From positions 1 to 64,000 of the forward strand of contig JBNKHG010000036.1 in assembly GCA_050290225.1 (NCBI GenBank): 64,000 nucleotides of DNA, written 5' to 3'. The DNA is from JBNKHG01 sp050290225 (GTDB lineage Bacteria; Pseudomonadota; Gammaproteobacteria; Pseudomonadales; Cellvibrionaceae). Under the pieces are notes generated by a model that was not told the DNA's origin, ran no database searches, and worked only from the letters and a program-made list of their open reading frames with translations. Position numbers and translations under genes: made by a program. Below, in pieces: positions 1-8,159 of this stretch. Numbering within the stretch: position 1 is the stretch's first letter; each line of letters opens with the position of its first letter.

Positions 1-35
1 GACATATCGCTCACGTTCGGTAAGATGTGTATAGG

Positions 36-94
36 GCATAACGCTTCTTCTTGTTGGGGTTTAGTTGGCGAACCAAACACTAACAGCGTTGGGC
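36..94. repeat. attC-like imperfect inverted repeat (candidate 59-base element)
   Basis: The left arm GCATAAC (36-42) is one base off the attC core RYYYAAC. The right arm GTTGGGC (88-94) fits GTTRRRY exactly. The span is 59 bp. Inside it AACGCT (40-45) faces AGCGTT (85-90), and a GTTGG-rich strand faces CCAAACACTAAC, so the folded strand would be an imperfect hairpin with bulges, as in integron recombination sites. No integrase gene is visible beside it. It may be an unrelated inverted repeat. Confidence 0.35.
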
Positions 95-155
95 GTTATG
101 TCCTACCTCTCTAATGGTGCACTTTGATGTTGAATTCGGGATATACTGTTGATAA

Positions 156-1122
156 TTGGGGCCAGGTTCACCCTTATGGAGAGTCCTATTGAAATGGTTT
201 AAGGACCGCATCGATGCCATGCGCGCCTTTATCACCGTGGTAACGGAAGGCAGCTTTACCCGTGCCGCAGAGCGACTCGACATGTCGCCACAGTTGGTGA
301 GCAAGTACGTCTCGCAACTGGAGGAGCGGATAGGGGTGCGCCTGCTCAATCGCACCACCCGAAAAGTGCACTTGACCGAAGCCGGTAGCCGCTATGCCCC
401 ACACGCGCAACGGGTGCTGGATGATATAGACGAGATGGAAAATCACCTGGGCGATCTGCAGGAAAATGCGCACGGCCGCTTGCGTATCAGCGCGCCGGTC
501 TCTTTTGCCACCCAGCACCTGGCACCGTTGCTGTGCGATTTCCAGCGCACCTTTCCGGCCGTTGCCATCGATCTGCAGCTGAATGACCGCAAAGTGGATA
601 TCGTGGAAGAGGGCTTCGATATCGCCCTGCGAATCGGCCACCTGAAGAGTTCCTCCCTGATTGCCAAACGCATTGCGCCGGTACGGCTGGTTGTGTGCGC
701 CTCCCCGGAGTACCTGTCACGCCACGGGACGCCGACCCGGCCGGAAGAGCTGCGGCAGCATCGCTACCTGCGTTACAGCTACATGGAGCGCAACAGCAAC
801 TTGCCCATCCATGAACGGCTACTGGCCGATGCGCGGGACGAAAGCGGCGACCTGGTCAGCAATAATGGCGATGTGTTGGTGCGGGCAGCCATAGAAGGTG
901 CCGGTATCGCTATCCAACCGACGTTTATCTGCGGTGCGGCCGTTGCCGAGGGCAAGCTGAGGGTCATTCTGCCGGAGTTCGAAACCGGAACCCATGGGCC
1001 TGTACGCCGTGTACGCGCACCGCACCTTGCTGGCCAGCAAGGTGCGGTGCTTTATCGATTTTATGGAAGGGTACTTCGGTGACCCGCCCTATTGGGATGA
1101 TTTCGATCGGGTGAATGGTTGA
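156..1122 (+). pseudogene. LysR-family transcriptional regulator, frameshifted near the 3' end
   Basis: The product has an N-terminal winged helix (FTRAAERL...SKYVSQLEERIGVRLLNRTTR) and a LysR substrate-binding domain, as in small LTTRs that control nearby oxidoreductases. A TTG at 189 follows GGAGAG by a few bases and may be the true start; an upstream ATG lies at 156. The frame runs to 1082, but after about residue 277 the normal LysR ending sits in the next frame (MGLYAVYAHRTLLASKVRC...), which stays open to 1122. One extra G in the GG at 987-988 explains this. As read, the last 30 or so residues are wrong. A sequencing error is possible. The operator and target genes are unknown. Confidence 0.8.
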
Positions 1123-1195
1123 AAATTTATTAAAACTGCGATCATCGGGTACACCACTTATCTATTACGTTCCTTGTGATGACGGTATAGAAATA

Positions 1196-1349
1196 AACCG
1201 AACCGGCACCACGGTTTAACCGGTCGGCACCCTTGGTTTAACCGGTTGGCGCCCACGACTTAACCGTTCGGCATCCACGGTTTACCCGGCAAGTACCCAC
1301 TTTTCAACCGAACAGGAACCACTGCTCACCCTGTAGGAACCTGCTGCTA
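1196..1349. repeat. Seven degenerate 22-bp tandem repeats
   Basis: Units begin at 1196, 1218, 1240, 1262, 1284, 1306 and 1328. Each is exactly 22 bp, opening with AACCGG- or ACCC-like bases and closing with GGTTT-like bases in the first four copies. Copies diverge progressively to the right. The unit length is not a multiple of three and no open frame crosses it. The array fills most of the gap of about 440 bp between the LysR and Fic genes; the rest of that gap shows nothing recognisable. Confidence 0.85.
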
Positions 1350-1565
1350 CCCGAATCACGTCTACTAGCTGGCTGACTAAAATATATACTCCACACCCTT
1401 GGAAACTGGCATCCAATCAAGCTTATCGCCGCTTTTTTGACCTAATCGAAACCGAACATTTCCGCCACTAGCTGCCCCTCCCTTATCTCAAAAGGGGGAA
1501 TTATTGAGAGGTAGAGATTACTGGTATATATTTATATTTCAATTTATGGGAATTATGAGATACGA

Positions 1566-2945
1566 ATGATCAAGCGGCCGCCAAAACCAAACGATAAAAC
1601 AGGCAATGTATTTAGCTACATAAAAGAGAATCACCCGGATTCTATAGGTGATTACCTTGAATATTATCACCCCACTGACAATAAAGGTCGATACCACCCT
1701 TACCATGAATTCAGGCACAGAGTTAAAAGTGGGCTTGAGGTAGACGTGGCATGGGCTGTAACAAAGGCGGCAAGGAATGCCAGGAGAACGACAATAAAAT
1801 TGCCGATAGCAGGGCATCCGTATGGGTGCCCCTTTTATCTAACTCCAACAATTCTAAAAGCTATTTCCACAATTGATCGCCACGCAACCACTGCCGCATT
1901 AGAGCATATGAGCTCAAAAATTGGGGAAGAGCATCAAATTCGTTACCTGCTGAATGACCTCGTTGAAGATGAAGCCATTAGCAGTAGCCAATTAGAGGGA
2001 GCAGCTACCACTACAATTGTGGCAAAAGACATGCTTAAGAGAAAACGCCAACCTCGGAGCATGGATGAGAAGATGATCTTAGGCAACTTCAAAATGATGA
2101 AATTAGCTTGGTCAAACAGATCAGAACCCTTATCAGTTGAGCTAATACTAGAACTACATAAAACTGGCGTCGAAGGTATTAATGACGAAAAATACACCCC
2201 CGGTCACTTTAGAAAAACTGATGACGTAGTCGTTGAAGGAAAAGATGGAGATATTGTCCATGTCCCCCCAGCGGCCGATGGGGTTGAAGACAGGCTAGAA
2301 GCCCTATTCGCGTGGATAAATACATGCCACGATAACACCGAGACGAAGGACTTTATACACCCGCTTATTAAAGCCATATGCTTACATTTTGCGATAGGTT
2401 TTGAACACCCTTTTAGAGATGGTAATGGCCGGGTTGCTAGAGCCCTATTCTATTGGTTTTTATTCAAAAGTGACTATGCAGCACTAAGATATATAACGAT
2501 AAGCACACTTCTTAAAGATGCGGCTACTCAGTATGGTAAATCGTATCTTTACACTGAAACGGACGGAATGGATTTAACCTATTTTGTTGATTATCAATGC
2601 GCGATTGTCATGAGGGCGATCAACGGCTTCCTGGACACATACAAGAAAGCCGTCGAGGATATGGAAGATTTCAATAATTTTTTATGGGATTCCGGCCTTT
2701 ACGGAAAACTCAACGAAAAACAAAGAGTCGTATTTCAAGTGGCAAAAAGCGGAATGGCCAAGGAATTTACCGCTGCGGCAGTAAAAGAAAACTTAGAGTG
2801 TTCATACAATACAGCAGCAACCATTTTAAACAAACTTGTTGAGCTCAGTTTATTCAAAAGAACAAAGCGAGGCAGAGAGTGGATCTATGAAATGGAGAAG
2901 AAGAAAAATATCAAAGAAAAATGGAAAATGAACCGCTCCAATTAA
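1566..2945 (+). CDS. Fic-domain protein (predicted AMP transferase), self-inhibited class
   Basis: This 459-aa protein carries the Fic signature HPFRDGNGRVAR with the catalytic His near residue 281. Fic enzymes usually move AMP from ATP to a hydroxyl of a target protein. An SSQLEG stretch at about 140-145 fits the (S/T)xxxE(G/N) inhibitory helix N-terminal to the Fic core (class II), so activity is probably held in check by Glu144. The C-terminal part (about 375-445) looks like a winged helix, suggesting DNA binding or autoregulation. It stands alone among mobile-element debris and has no adjacent antitoxin gene, consistent with a horizontally acquired single-gene system. The target is unknown. 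Confidence 0.88.
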   Translation: MIKRPPKPNDKTGNVFSYIKENHPDSIGDYLEYYHPTDNKGRYHPYHEFRHRVKSGLEVDVAWAVTKAARNARRTTIKLPIAGHPYGCPFYLTPTILKAISTIDRHATTAALEHMSSKIGEEHQIRYLLNDLVEDEAISSSQLEGAATTTIVAKDMLKRKRQPRSMDEKMILGNFKMMKLAWSNRSEPLSVELILELHKTGVEGINDEKYTPGHFRKTDDVVVEGKDGDIVHVPPAADGVEDRLEALFAWINTCHDNTETKDFIHPLIKAICLHFAIGFEHPFRDGNGRVARALFYWFLFKSDYAALRYITISTLLKDAATQYGKSYLYTETDGMDLTYFVDYQCAIVMRAINGFLDTYKKAVEDMEDFNNFLWDSGLYGKLNEKQRVVFQVAKSGMAKEFTAAAVKENLECSYNTAATILNKLVELSLFKRTKRGREWIYEMEKKKNIKEKWKMNRSN

Positions 2946-2946
2946 G

Positions 2947-3000
2947 CTGAGTGGAGGCTGAGCCAAGCGCTTAGCTTAGTTTGGCTCATTCTCCACTCAG
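2947..3000. repeat. Near-perfect 20-bp inverted repeat after the Fic gene
   Basis: Arms 2947-2966 and 2981-3000 pair at 18 of 20 positions around a 14-base loop (CTGAGTGGAG...CTCCACTCAG). The repeat starts 2 bp after the Fic stop. There is no T-run, so it is either a rho-independent-like hairpin lacking its tail or a mobile-element end. The recombinase/transposase debris starts at its right arm. Confidence 0.75.
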
Positions 3001-3272
3001 TAACCTGCTGGTCCGGGATTTTGCCACCAGCAAACCCAACGAAAAGTGGGTGGTGGGGCTACAGTGGCAGCATGTGAACCTGAAGAATCGTCAATTGAAG
3101 GTCATACGCCTGAAGGATGGTACACGCCTTGCGCCATGGTTGTGGCACTCAGTTGGTCGAAAAAGGAGTTCACCTGATGGTCATCAAGGACTACTTGGGG
3201 CACAAGAACATCCAAAACACCACGCGCTATCTGCATGAGTCCGGGGCACAGTTCAAAGACATTCAATGGTAG
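3001..3272 (+). pseudogene. Fused remnant of an IS3-like transposase and a tyrosine recombinase
   Basis: The first piece (NLLVRDFATSKPNEKWV) resembles the entry to the DDE domain of IS3-family OrfB. It joins directly to tyrosine-recombinase sequence (LQWQHVNLKNRQL...IRLKDGT). A frameshift near 3120 then leads to a clear recombinase C-terminus: HALRHGCGTQLVEKGV, YLGHKNIQNTTRYLHES and a TAG stop at 3270. The H-x-x-R box, the LGH box and the catalytic-Tyr context are present, but the N-terminal half is gone. Two decayed genes have been joined, so no active enzyme is expected. Confidence 0.7.
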
Positions 3273-3321
3273 GCAACGTATTGCCCCCAACATGGGCAAA
3301 ACATTGCCGAGGCTGCAAATA

Positions 3322-3804
3322 TTAGCCGGGTTGTTTAATCCCTAAAATACTCATCAATTCCAACATTCGCGGATCACCGGCAACCTTGTTTTCAAAGGTC
3401 TGTTTGAATGCTGGGTTTCCATCATTCGCGGCTATCACCTGTGTATAGTGATCATCGTTCGTAGCTAAACCGTGTTCCGCTTTGGTCTCTTCATAGTATT
3501 CATTGAACTTGCTGGTGTACTCGCTTAGCTCAATCTTGTGAGCATCCCTAAAGCTGCTTTCCCACGCTGCATAGCCTTTTGTATGGCTACCTACCTCACC
3601 CGATAGAACGTTGACCTTTGGCAGATACTCACCAGCCCAACCCGGATAAGCCGCCAATTTCTCAAACTCTGCTTTAGCTTCAGGCGATAGCGTCACACTG
3701 TCCTGATTCGTGTTTGACTGTGGTGTCTGAGGTGGAACACCGACACCAGTGGAAACACTACGATTTTGAATGTAGGAGTTGTTTGATAGTCCTGTAATTT
3801 GCAT
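3322..3804 (-). CDS. Hypothetical protein, 160 aa
   Basis: No family recognised. The N-terminus is polar and Ser/Thr/Asn/Gln-rich, followed by DSVTLSPEAKAEFEKLA, a phrase reminiscent of short secreted or flagellum-associated hypothetical proteins in gammaproteobacteria. The rest is acidic and probably helical, with many aromatic residues (YPGWAGEYLPKV, EYYEETKAEHG). There is no signal peptide or membrane segment. A GGGAGAACC-like ribosome-binding site precedes the ATG. It stands alone between mobile-element remnants. Confidence 0.6.
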   Translation of the reverse strand: MQITGLSNNSYIQNRSVSTGVGVPPQTPQSNTNQDSVTLSPEAKAEFEKLAAYPGWAGEYLPKVNVLSGEVGSHTKGYAAWESSFRDAHKIELSEYTSKFNEYYEETKAEHGLATNDDHYTQVIAANDGNPAFKQTFENKVAGDPRMLELMSILGIKQPG

Positions 3805-3949
3805 TGGTCGGTTCTCCCTGTGTGTGGGCTTGGTAGTAACAATGCAGGTACGGTGCCAACATGGGAAAATGGCGTTTAACCTGTTTGAACCGGCTCACAT
3901 GCCTTCAAGAAAGCACTATTTTCATCGTTACTGAACCTTCAATTGAATA

Positions 3950-4018
3950 TTCCGGAGCAAGTTGAACGCTGATTCCGCTACAAGTTGAACACCCATTCCG
4001 TTCGAAGATGAACACCGG
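3950..4018. repeat. Three 23-bp repeats resembling an IS21-family end
   Basis: Three head-to-tail 23-bp units start at 3950, 3973 and 3996. Each opens with TTCCG and contains AAGTTGAAC or AAGATGAAC. IS21-family elements carry multiple repeated transposase-binding sites of this style at their ends. No istA or istB sequence is adjacent, so this would be a solo end. The surrounding 3805-4117 region shows no gene. Confidence 0.5.
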
Positions 4019-4117
4019 TATATCGCGGTCGTCGCCAACGTTGGCGACATACTGTCACGCTTTTGGTGTATAAACACCTACAATTGTTTGACGGAAATGG
4101 GGCGTCCATATGAGGCC

Positions 4118-5584
4118 CTAGCAAAATCCCACAACAGTTTCCTGAAGGAGCCGGATTCCGGGTTCGATATCTTCCGCATCAATCAGGCCAAAACCAAGCC
4201 CTGCGCCCCATTGAGCGGGTGGCCTGTGGTAAAAGCCCTGGGCAGAGAATACGGCAATAGCGCGTTCCCGCAATTTTTCCAGGCAGGCCATACCGCGATC
4301 TGCGGTTAACCTGTTCAACCACAGCAAAACGTGGAGTCCGGTATTGCTCGCTTCAATGCGGACGTCATCGTCTGCAAAGTATTTTTCCAGGCAGTATAAC
4401 AAAACGCTGTAGCGCTCGGCATAGCACTTGTGCATACGGCGTAAATGCCGGTGGTGATAGCCCTCGGTCATCCAGCGCGCCAGCGCCTGTTGTTGCAGGG
4501 GCGCGGATGCCATGCCCGCAGTCCATCGCAGGGTAACAAATGGTGCAACCAGCGGCTCAGGCAATACCGCATAGCCCATTCTTAATGCCGGAGAAAGAAC
4601 CTTGGAAAATGTACCCACATAAACAGTGCTGCCGTGAGGGTCAATGGACTGAATAGCCTCCATAGGCCTGCCGCCATAGTGAAATTCACTGTCGTAATCA
4701 TCTTCGATGATGCAGGCATTGTTTGACCTGGCCCATTCCACCAGCGCCATGCGCCGGGAAAGTGACATAATACAGCCGGTAGGAAACTGGTGGGACGGTG
4801 TCACATAAACCAGCTTTGCCTTTGCCGCTTTTCTATTAAGCTGCTCAATACTGATGCCTTCCCGGTCAATATCCACATAAACACATTTTGCCCGGCAAGC
4901 CTTAAATGCCTGCCGGGCGCCGAAAAAACCCGGCTCCTCCAGCGCTACCGTATCACCGGGGTTAAGGAAAAGCCGCCCCAACAAATCAAAAGCCTGTTGT
5001 GCCCCCTGAGTAATCACAATATTTTCCGCTCGGCAATGGCAGTTGCGCACCCGCTGCAGGTGCTCGGCAATGGCCTGCCGCAGTGGGTAATAACCTTGAG
5101 GATCGAGAAAAGGTGATTCTTTTTCCTTTAAACAGCGGTTAACCAGGCTTCGCCAGACATGGCCGCTACGGTTATCCATGCGAACAGCCCCCATGCGAAA
5201 ATCGTAACGTACCGGCACATTATTCGGGGGTGTAGGAGCGTTAAACAGGGAATCAACATAGCTATTCATCTGCCTGACTGAGTCAGATAAAGGAAAAGGC
5301 TGGCCTTTTTCCATTATGCCGGGCTTGGTTCCGACCATTTCCCGCGGCTGCGGCAAGGCACTGATATAGGTACCGGAACCGCGCCGGGTATGTATATAGC
5401 CCTCTGCGATAAGCTGGTCATAGGCCTGCAGCACCGTGGTACGGGAAACAGACAAGTTCTGCGCCATTTCCCGGGTAGCCGGCAGTTTTTGGCCTGCTTT
5501 AAGTTCTCCGGACAACACTTGATCGCGCAGTTTTTCGTATATCTGCCGGTGCAACGGCAGCGCATCATCCAATGTGATCAGCAT
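4118..5584 (-). CDS. MocR/PdxR-type regulator (GntR winged helix fused to an aminotransferase fold)
   Basis: A GntR winged helix fills residues 1-75 (LPLHRQIYEKLRDQVLSG..., SRTTVLQAYDQLIAEGYI). It is followed by a fold-type-I aminotransferase domain whose PLP lysine is Lys328 in FSKVLSPALRMGY. The upstream frame runs to 5662, but the ATG at 5584 starts exactly where the family starts (MLITLDDALPLHRQ). MocR proteins use PLP or an aminated ligand as effector. The gene is divergent from the cupin gene with about 90 bp between starts, so it probably controls the cupin/thioredoxin/membrane-protein cluster and itself. Confidence 0.92.
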   Translation of the reverse strand: MLITLDDALPLHRQIYEKLRDQVLSGELKAGQKLPATREMAQNLSVSRTTVLQAYDQLIAEGYIHTRRGSGTYISALPQPREMVGTKPGIMEKGQPFPLSDSVRQMNSYVDSLFNAPTPPNNVPVRYDFRMGAVRMDNRSGHVWRSLVNRCLKEKESPFLDPQGYYPLRQAIAEHLQRVRNCHCRAENIVITQGAQQAFDLLGRLFLNPGDTVALEEPGFFGARQAFKACRAKCVYVDIDREGISIEQLNRKAAKAKLVYVTPSHQFPTGCIMSLSRRMALVEWARSNNACIIEDDYDSEFHYGGRPMEAIQSIDPHGSTVYVGTFSKVLSPALRMGYAVLPEPLVAPFVTLRWTAGMASAPLQQQALARWMTEGYHHRHLRRMHKCYAERYSVLLYCLEKYFADDDVRIEASNTGLHVLLWLNRLTADRGMACLEKLRERAIAVFSAQGFYHRPPAQWGAGLGFGLIDAEDIEPGIRLLQETVVGFC

Positions 5585-5677
5585 AATTGGTATTGTTAAA
5601 TTTAAGAAAATTGGTCGTACAAGGATATCAAATTTTAAGGTAGTTTTGTCCCACCATATCATTCAGTGGTCCTTGCC

Positions 5678-6154
5678 ATGTTCAGAAGACTGACTATTAC
5701 TGCCTATAGAAACGAGCTCTTCATCACAGCAGCATTTGCCTGTCTGTTAGCCACAGGTACCGTAAGCCTGGCTGACGCCGCACTTAAGACCTCTCATCCC
5801 GGCACTGTGTTTTCGGAACTGCTGCCGGATGTTCCGGGAAAACGGCTGACCGTTATTAAGTTGAATTTCAAGCCAAAGTCAGGGAAGCCGGAACAGGCTT
5901 CCTCTTCCACCCCCTATCTGGGCCACCGTCATCCGGGGTCGGTCTATGTCTATGTCACCGAGGGCACCGTACGCTTTGGTATTGAAGGAGAACCTGTTCA
6001 AACATTGAAAGTCGGTGACAGCTTCTTTGAACCTCCGGGGGTTTTACACACCGTTGCCGAAAATGCCGGTTCCACTGAACCCGCTTCGGCAATCGCCGTT
6101 ATGATTATGCCTGACGGGGCGCCTGTTCTAACCATGGAGAAAAAGCCCGACTGA
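5678..6154 (+). CDS. Secreted cupin-domain protein
   Basis: About 158 aa, with an N-terminal hydrophobic segment (residues about 14-32, ending SLADA) that is probably a signal peptide, so it would act in the periplasm. The cupin core has the first metal motif HRHPGSVYVYVTEG and the second GDSFFEPPGVLHTV, giving a likely three-His/Glu metal site. A GTG at 5666 could also start it. It is first in a cluster with a tandem thioredoxin and a membrane protein, opposite a MocR regulator. The substrate is unknown; family members include dioxygenases, isomerases and small-ligand binders. Confidence 0.85.
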   Translation: MFRRLTITAYRNELFITAAFACLLATGTVSLADAALKTSHPGTVFSELLPDVPGKRLTVIKLNFKPKSGKPEQASSSTPYLGHRHPGSVYVYVTEGTVRFGIEGEPVQTLKVGDSFFEPPGVLHTVAENAGSTEPASAIAVMIMPDGAPVLTMEKKPD

Positions 6155-6168
6155 GGCAGAGATGTTTT

Positions 6169-7095
6169 ATGAATATATACCTTTTACCCGTTATTGCGTT
6201 GGCGGTATTTTCCATGAAAGCGCTTTCCACCAATATGCCCGAGGAATTCCTGCATATTCCGATACCCTTGATATCCGGCAAGGATACATCGCTTGCTGAA
6301 TACAAGGGAAAGAAACCCGTCTATCTGAAATTCTGGGCCACTTGGTGTCAGCCTTGTCGCAAGGAAATGCCACACTTCGAAAAGGTGCAAAAGAAATACG
6401 GCGAGACGATAGAAGTTATTGGCATAAATCTGGGCGTTAATGACAGTATTAAAGCCATTGAAGATACCATCAATGAATTTGGATTAACTATGCCAATAGC
6501 CATCGACAAGCAGGGGGATTTGGCTCAGGCCTTTCGAATCAAAGGGACGCCCTGGGGGTTGTTATTTGATCGTGATATAAACCTGATTCACTATCAACAC
6601 AATGCAGATGAATCGCTGGATGATAAAATTGATCTGGTATCGCGTGTCGAGCCCGTAGATCTTATGAGCACTGACTTACTGGCGGAAAAGGAACCGGATT
6701 TAAATCTCAACCTGGATGACGGCAAACTCCATGCGCTGTTTTTTTCGGCAACCTGGTGCGACTGGTATTTAAAAGAAAGTCGGCCGCAATATTCTAAACA
6801 TTGCGTGGTGGCGCAGAACAACCTGAATACAATATCCGGGGAATATTCCAATATTGTCTGGCATGGCATAGTTTCAAGGCTCTGGACGGGTGATAGAGCG
6901 CTGCAGGAATACATAGCAAGGTACTCTGTGTCCTACCCTATTGAAATAGACAACAGCAATAGCTGGTTTCACCAGTATTCGATCAGGGACGTACCCACTC
7001 TAATTTTGGTAAAAAACGGCAAAACTGTTCTGAAAGTAACGAACTTTAACGATAAGGAACAGCTAACAGAATTAATCGATACTGTTATCAATTAA
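6169..7095 (+). CDS. Tandem thioredoxin-like protein (TlpA/ResA type), second domain lacking CxxC
   Basis: 308 aa with an N-terminal hydrophobic export or anchor segment. Domain 1 (about 30-165) has the redox motif WATWCQPCRKEMP and a cis-Pro region (IKGTPWG), typical of periplasmic TlpA/ResA thiol-disulfide reductases. Domain 2 (about 180-305) keeps the fold (FSATWCDWY..., VPTLILVKNGK), but the second cysteine of the active site is a Tyr, leaving one Cys. It starts 14 bp after the cupin stop. One domain probably does redox chemistry and the other may bind a partner. Confidence 0.85.
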   Translation: MNIYLLPVIALAVFSMKALSTNMPEEFLHIPIPLISGKDTSLAEYKGKKPVYLKFWATWCQPCRKEMPHFEKVQKKYGETIEVIGINLGVNDSIKAIEDTINEFGLTMPIAIDKQGDLAQAFRIKGTPWGLLFDRDINLIHYQHNADESLDDKIDLVSRVEPVDLMSTDLLAEKEPDLNLNLDDGKLHALFFSATWCDWYLKESRPQYSKHCVVAQNNLNTISGEYSNIVWHGIVSRLWTGDRALQEYIARYSVSYPIEIDNSNSWFHQYSIRDVPTLILVKNGKTVLKVTNFNDKEQLTELIDTVIN

Positions 7096-7178
7096 CCTTT
7101 GTGATCCTTACCCAGGAAAAAGCCAACCGTCCCCACGCCCTACGTTCGCGAGGGGGAGATAAAAACAGAGGCCCTGCC

Positions 7179-8159
7179 ATGAAAACAAAAATACTACCGT
7201 GGCTTGCTCCCTTAATCGGGACAATGTTTTATCCCCATTTGATCACCCATTTTTCAATTGCAATGAAAGACCACAGTGGCTCCGGCAGTGTATTAACTGC
7301 AGGGTGGGCAACCCTTTTGATGCTCTTGGCAATGGCCGTGCCCTTGTCTGCACTTTGGGCATTGATGTCTGACCGCAATATCAGACATCCGGTGTTAACG
7401 CGAAGCATGTTACATCTGATGTCTGCGATTCCGCCCATTTTTGTAATTATCCTACTCTCAGGAGTTACTGCATCATTGCAGGCCGCATGGTTTTCCCTAT
7501 GGATTGTAATTGGCCTGCTTCTATTTTTCGTGAAGGAGAAGCAACCGCTATCTCCTCGGGATTCTGGTATACCCTGGCTGCGAGTTGTACATGGCGGGTC
7601 CGCTTTATTGGTGCTATGCGGTTTTATCGTTATGCATCTGACTAATCACAGTCTCGCCTTATGGAGCATTGATCTTCACATTTCGGCAATTGAATTCCTG
7701 AGACTCTGGTATCGCTCGGATTTGATTGAACCCGTATTGCTTGCATTGTTAATAATTATGATCCTAACGGGAATTCCAATGGTCGTGCATTACGCAAGCC
7801 ATGAAAGCGACAAATTCCGGCGGGTTCAAATGGCAACGGGCGTTTATATCGGATTGTTTTTATGCGCACATATCATGGCCACCTTTGGGGCAAGAAGCTA
7901 TGGCGTGGAAACGGACTGGATTTTTGCCACAGGTGAAACCGGGCTTCTTCACAGCCAAAGTATATTATTTCCTTACTACACCTTTTCCGTTTTCTTCCTG
8001 ATATTGCATGTCGCCTGCGGACTGCGGATTATCTTGTTAAAACATCACATTTCGGAACCAATAACAGACCAAACAGTTTATTTTATCGCTGCCGCTGGCT
8101 TGGTGTTTACCTCGGCCATAGCTATGGCATCATTGGGTTTTCATTTTGTCAGTGCCTGA
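7179..8159 (+). CDS. Multi-pass membrane protein, cytochrome-b-like
   Basis: About 326 aa with roughly eight hydrophobic segments. The stretch GSALLVLCGFIVMHLTNHSLALWS, with its paired histidines, recalls the helix that binds haem in SdhC/fumarate-reductase-type membrane anchors, and further His residues lie in later helices. The start is set at ATG 7179 because the 26 upstream codons are hydrophilic and unlike the rest. It follows the thioredoxin gene, so a membrane electron-transfer partner for the periplasmic thiol protein is a reasonable inference. No exact family recognised. Confidence 0.7.
   Translation: MKTKILPWLAPLIGTMFYPHLITHFSIAMKDHSGSGSVLTAGWATLLMLLAMAVPLSALWALMSDRNIRHPVLTRSMLHLMSAIPPIFVIILLSGVTASLQAAWFSLWIVIGLLLFFVKEKQPLSPRDSGIPWLRVVHGGSALLVLCGFIVMHLTNHSLALWSIDLHISAIEFLRLWYRSDLIEPVLLALLIIMILTGIPMVVHYASHESDKFRRVQMATGVYIGLFLCAHIMATFGARSYGVETDWIFATGETGLLHSQSILFPYYTFSVFFLILHVACGLRIILLKHHISEPITDQTVYFIAAAGLVFTSAIAMASLGFHFVSA

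Noticed and set aside
1196..1349. CRISPR array
   Set aside because: The 22-bp units touch each other with no spacers and no cas genes are present.
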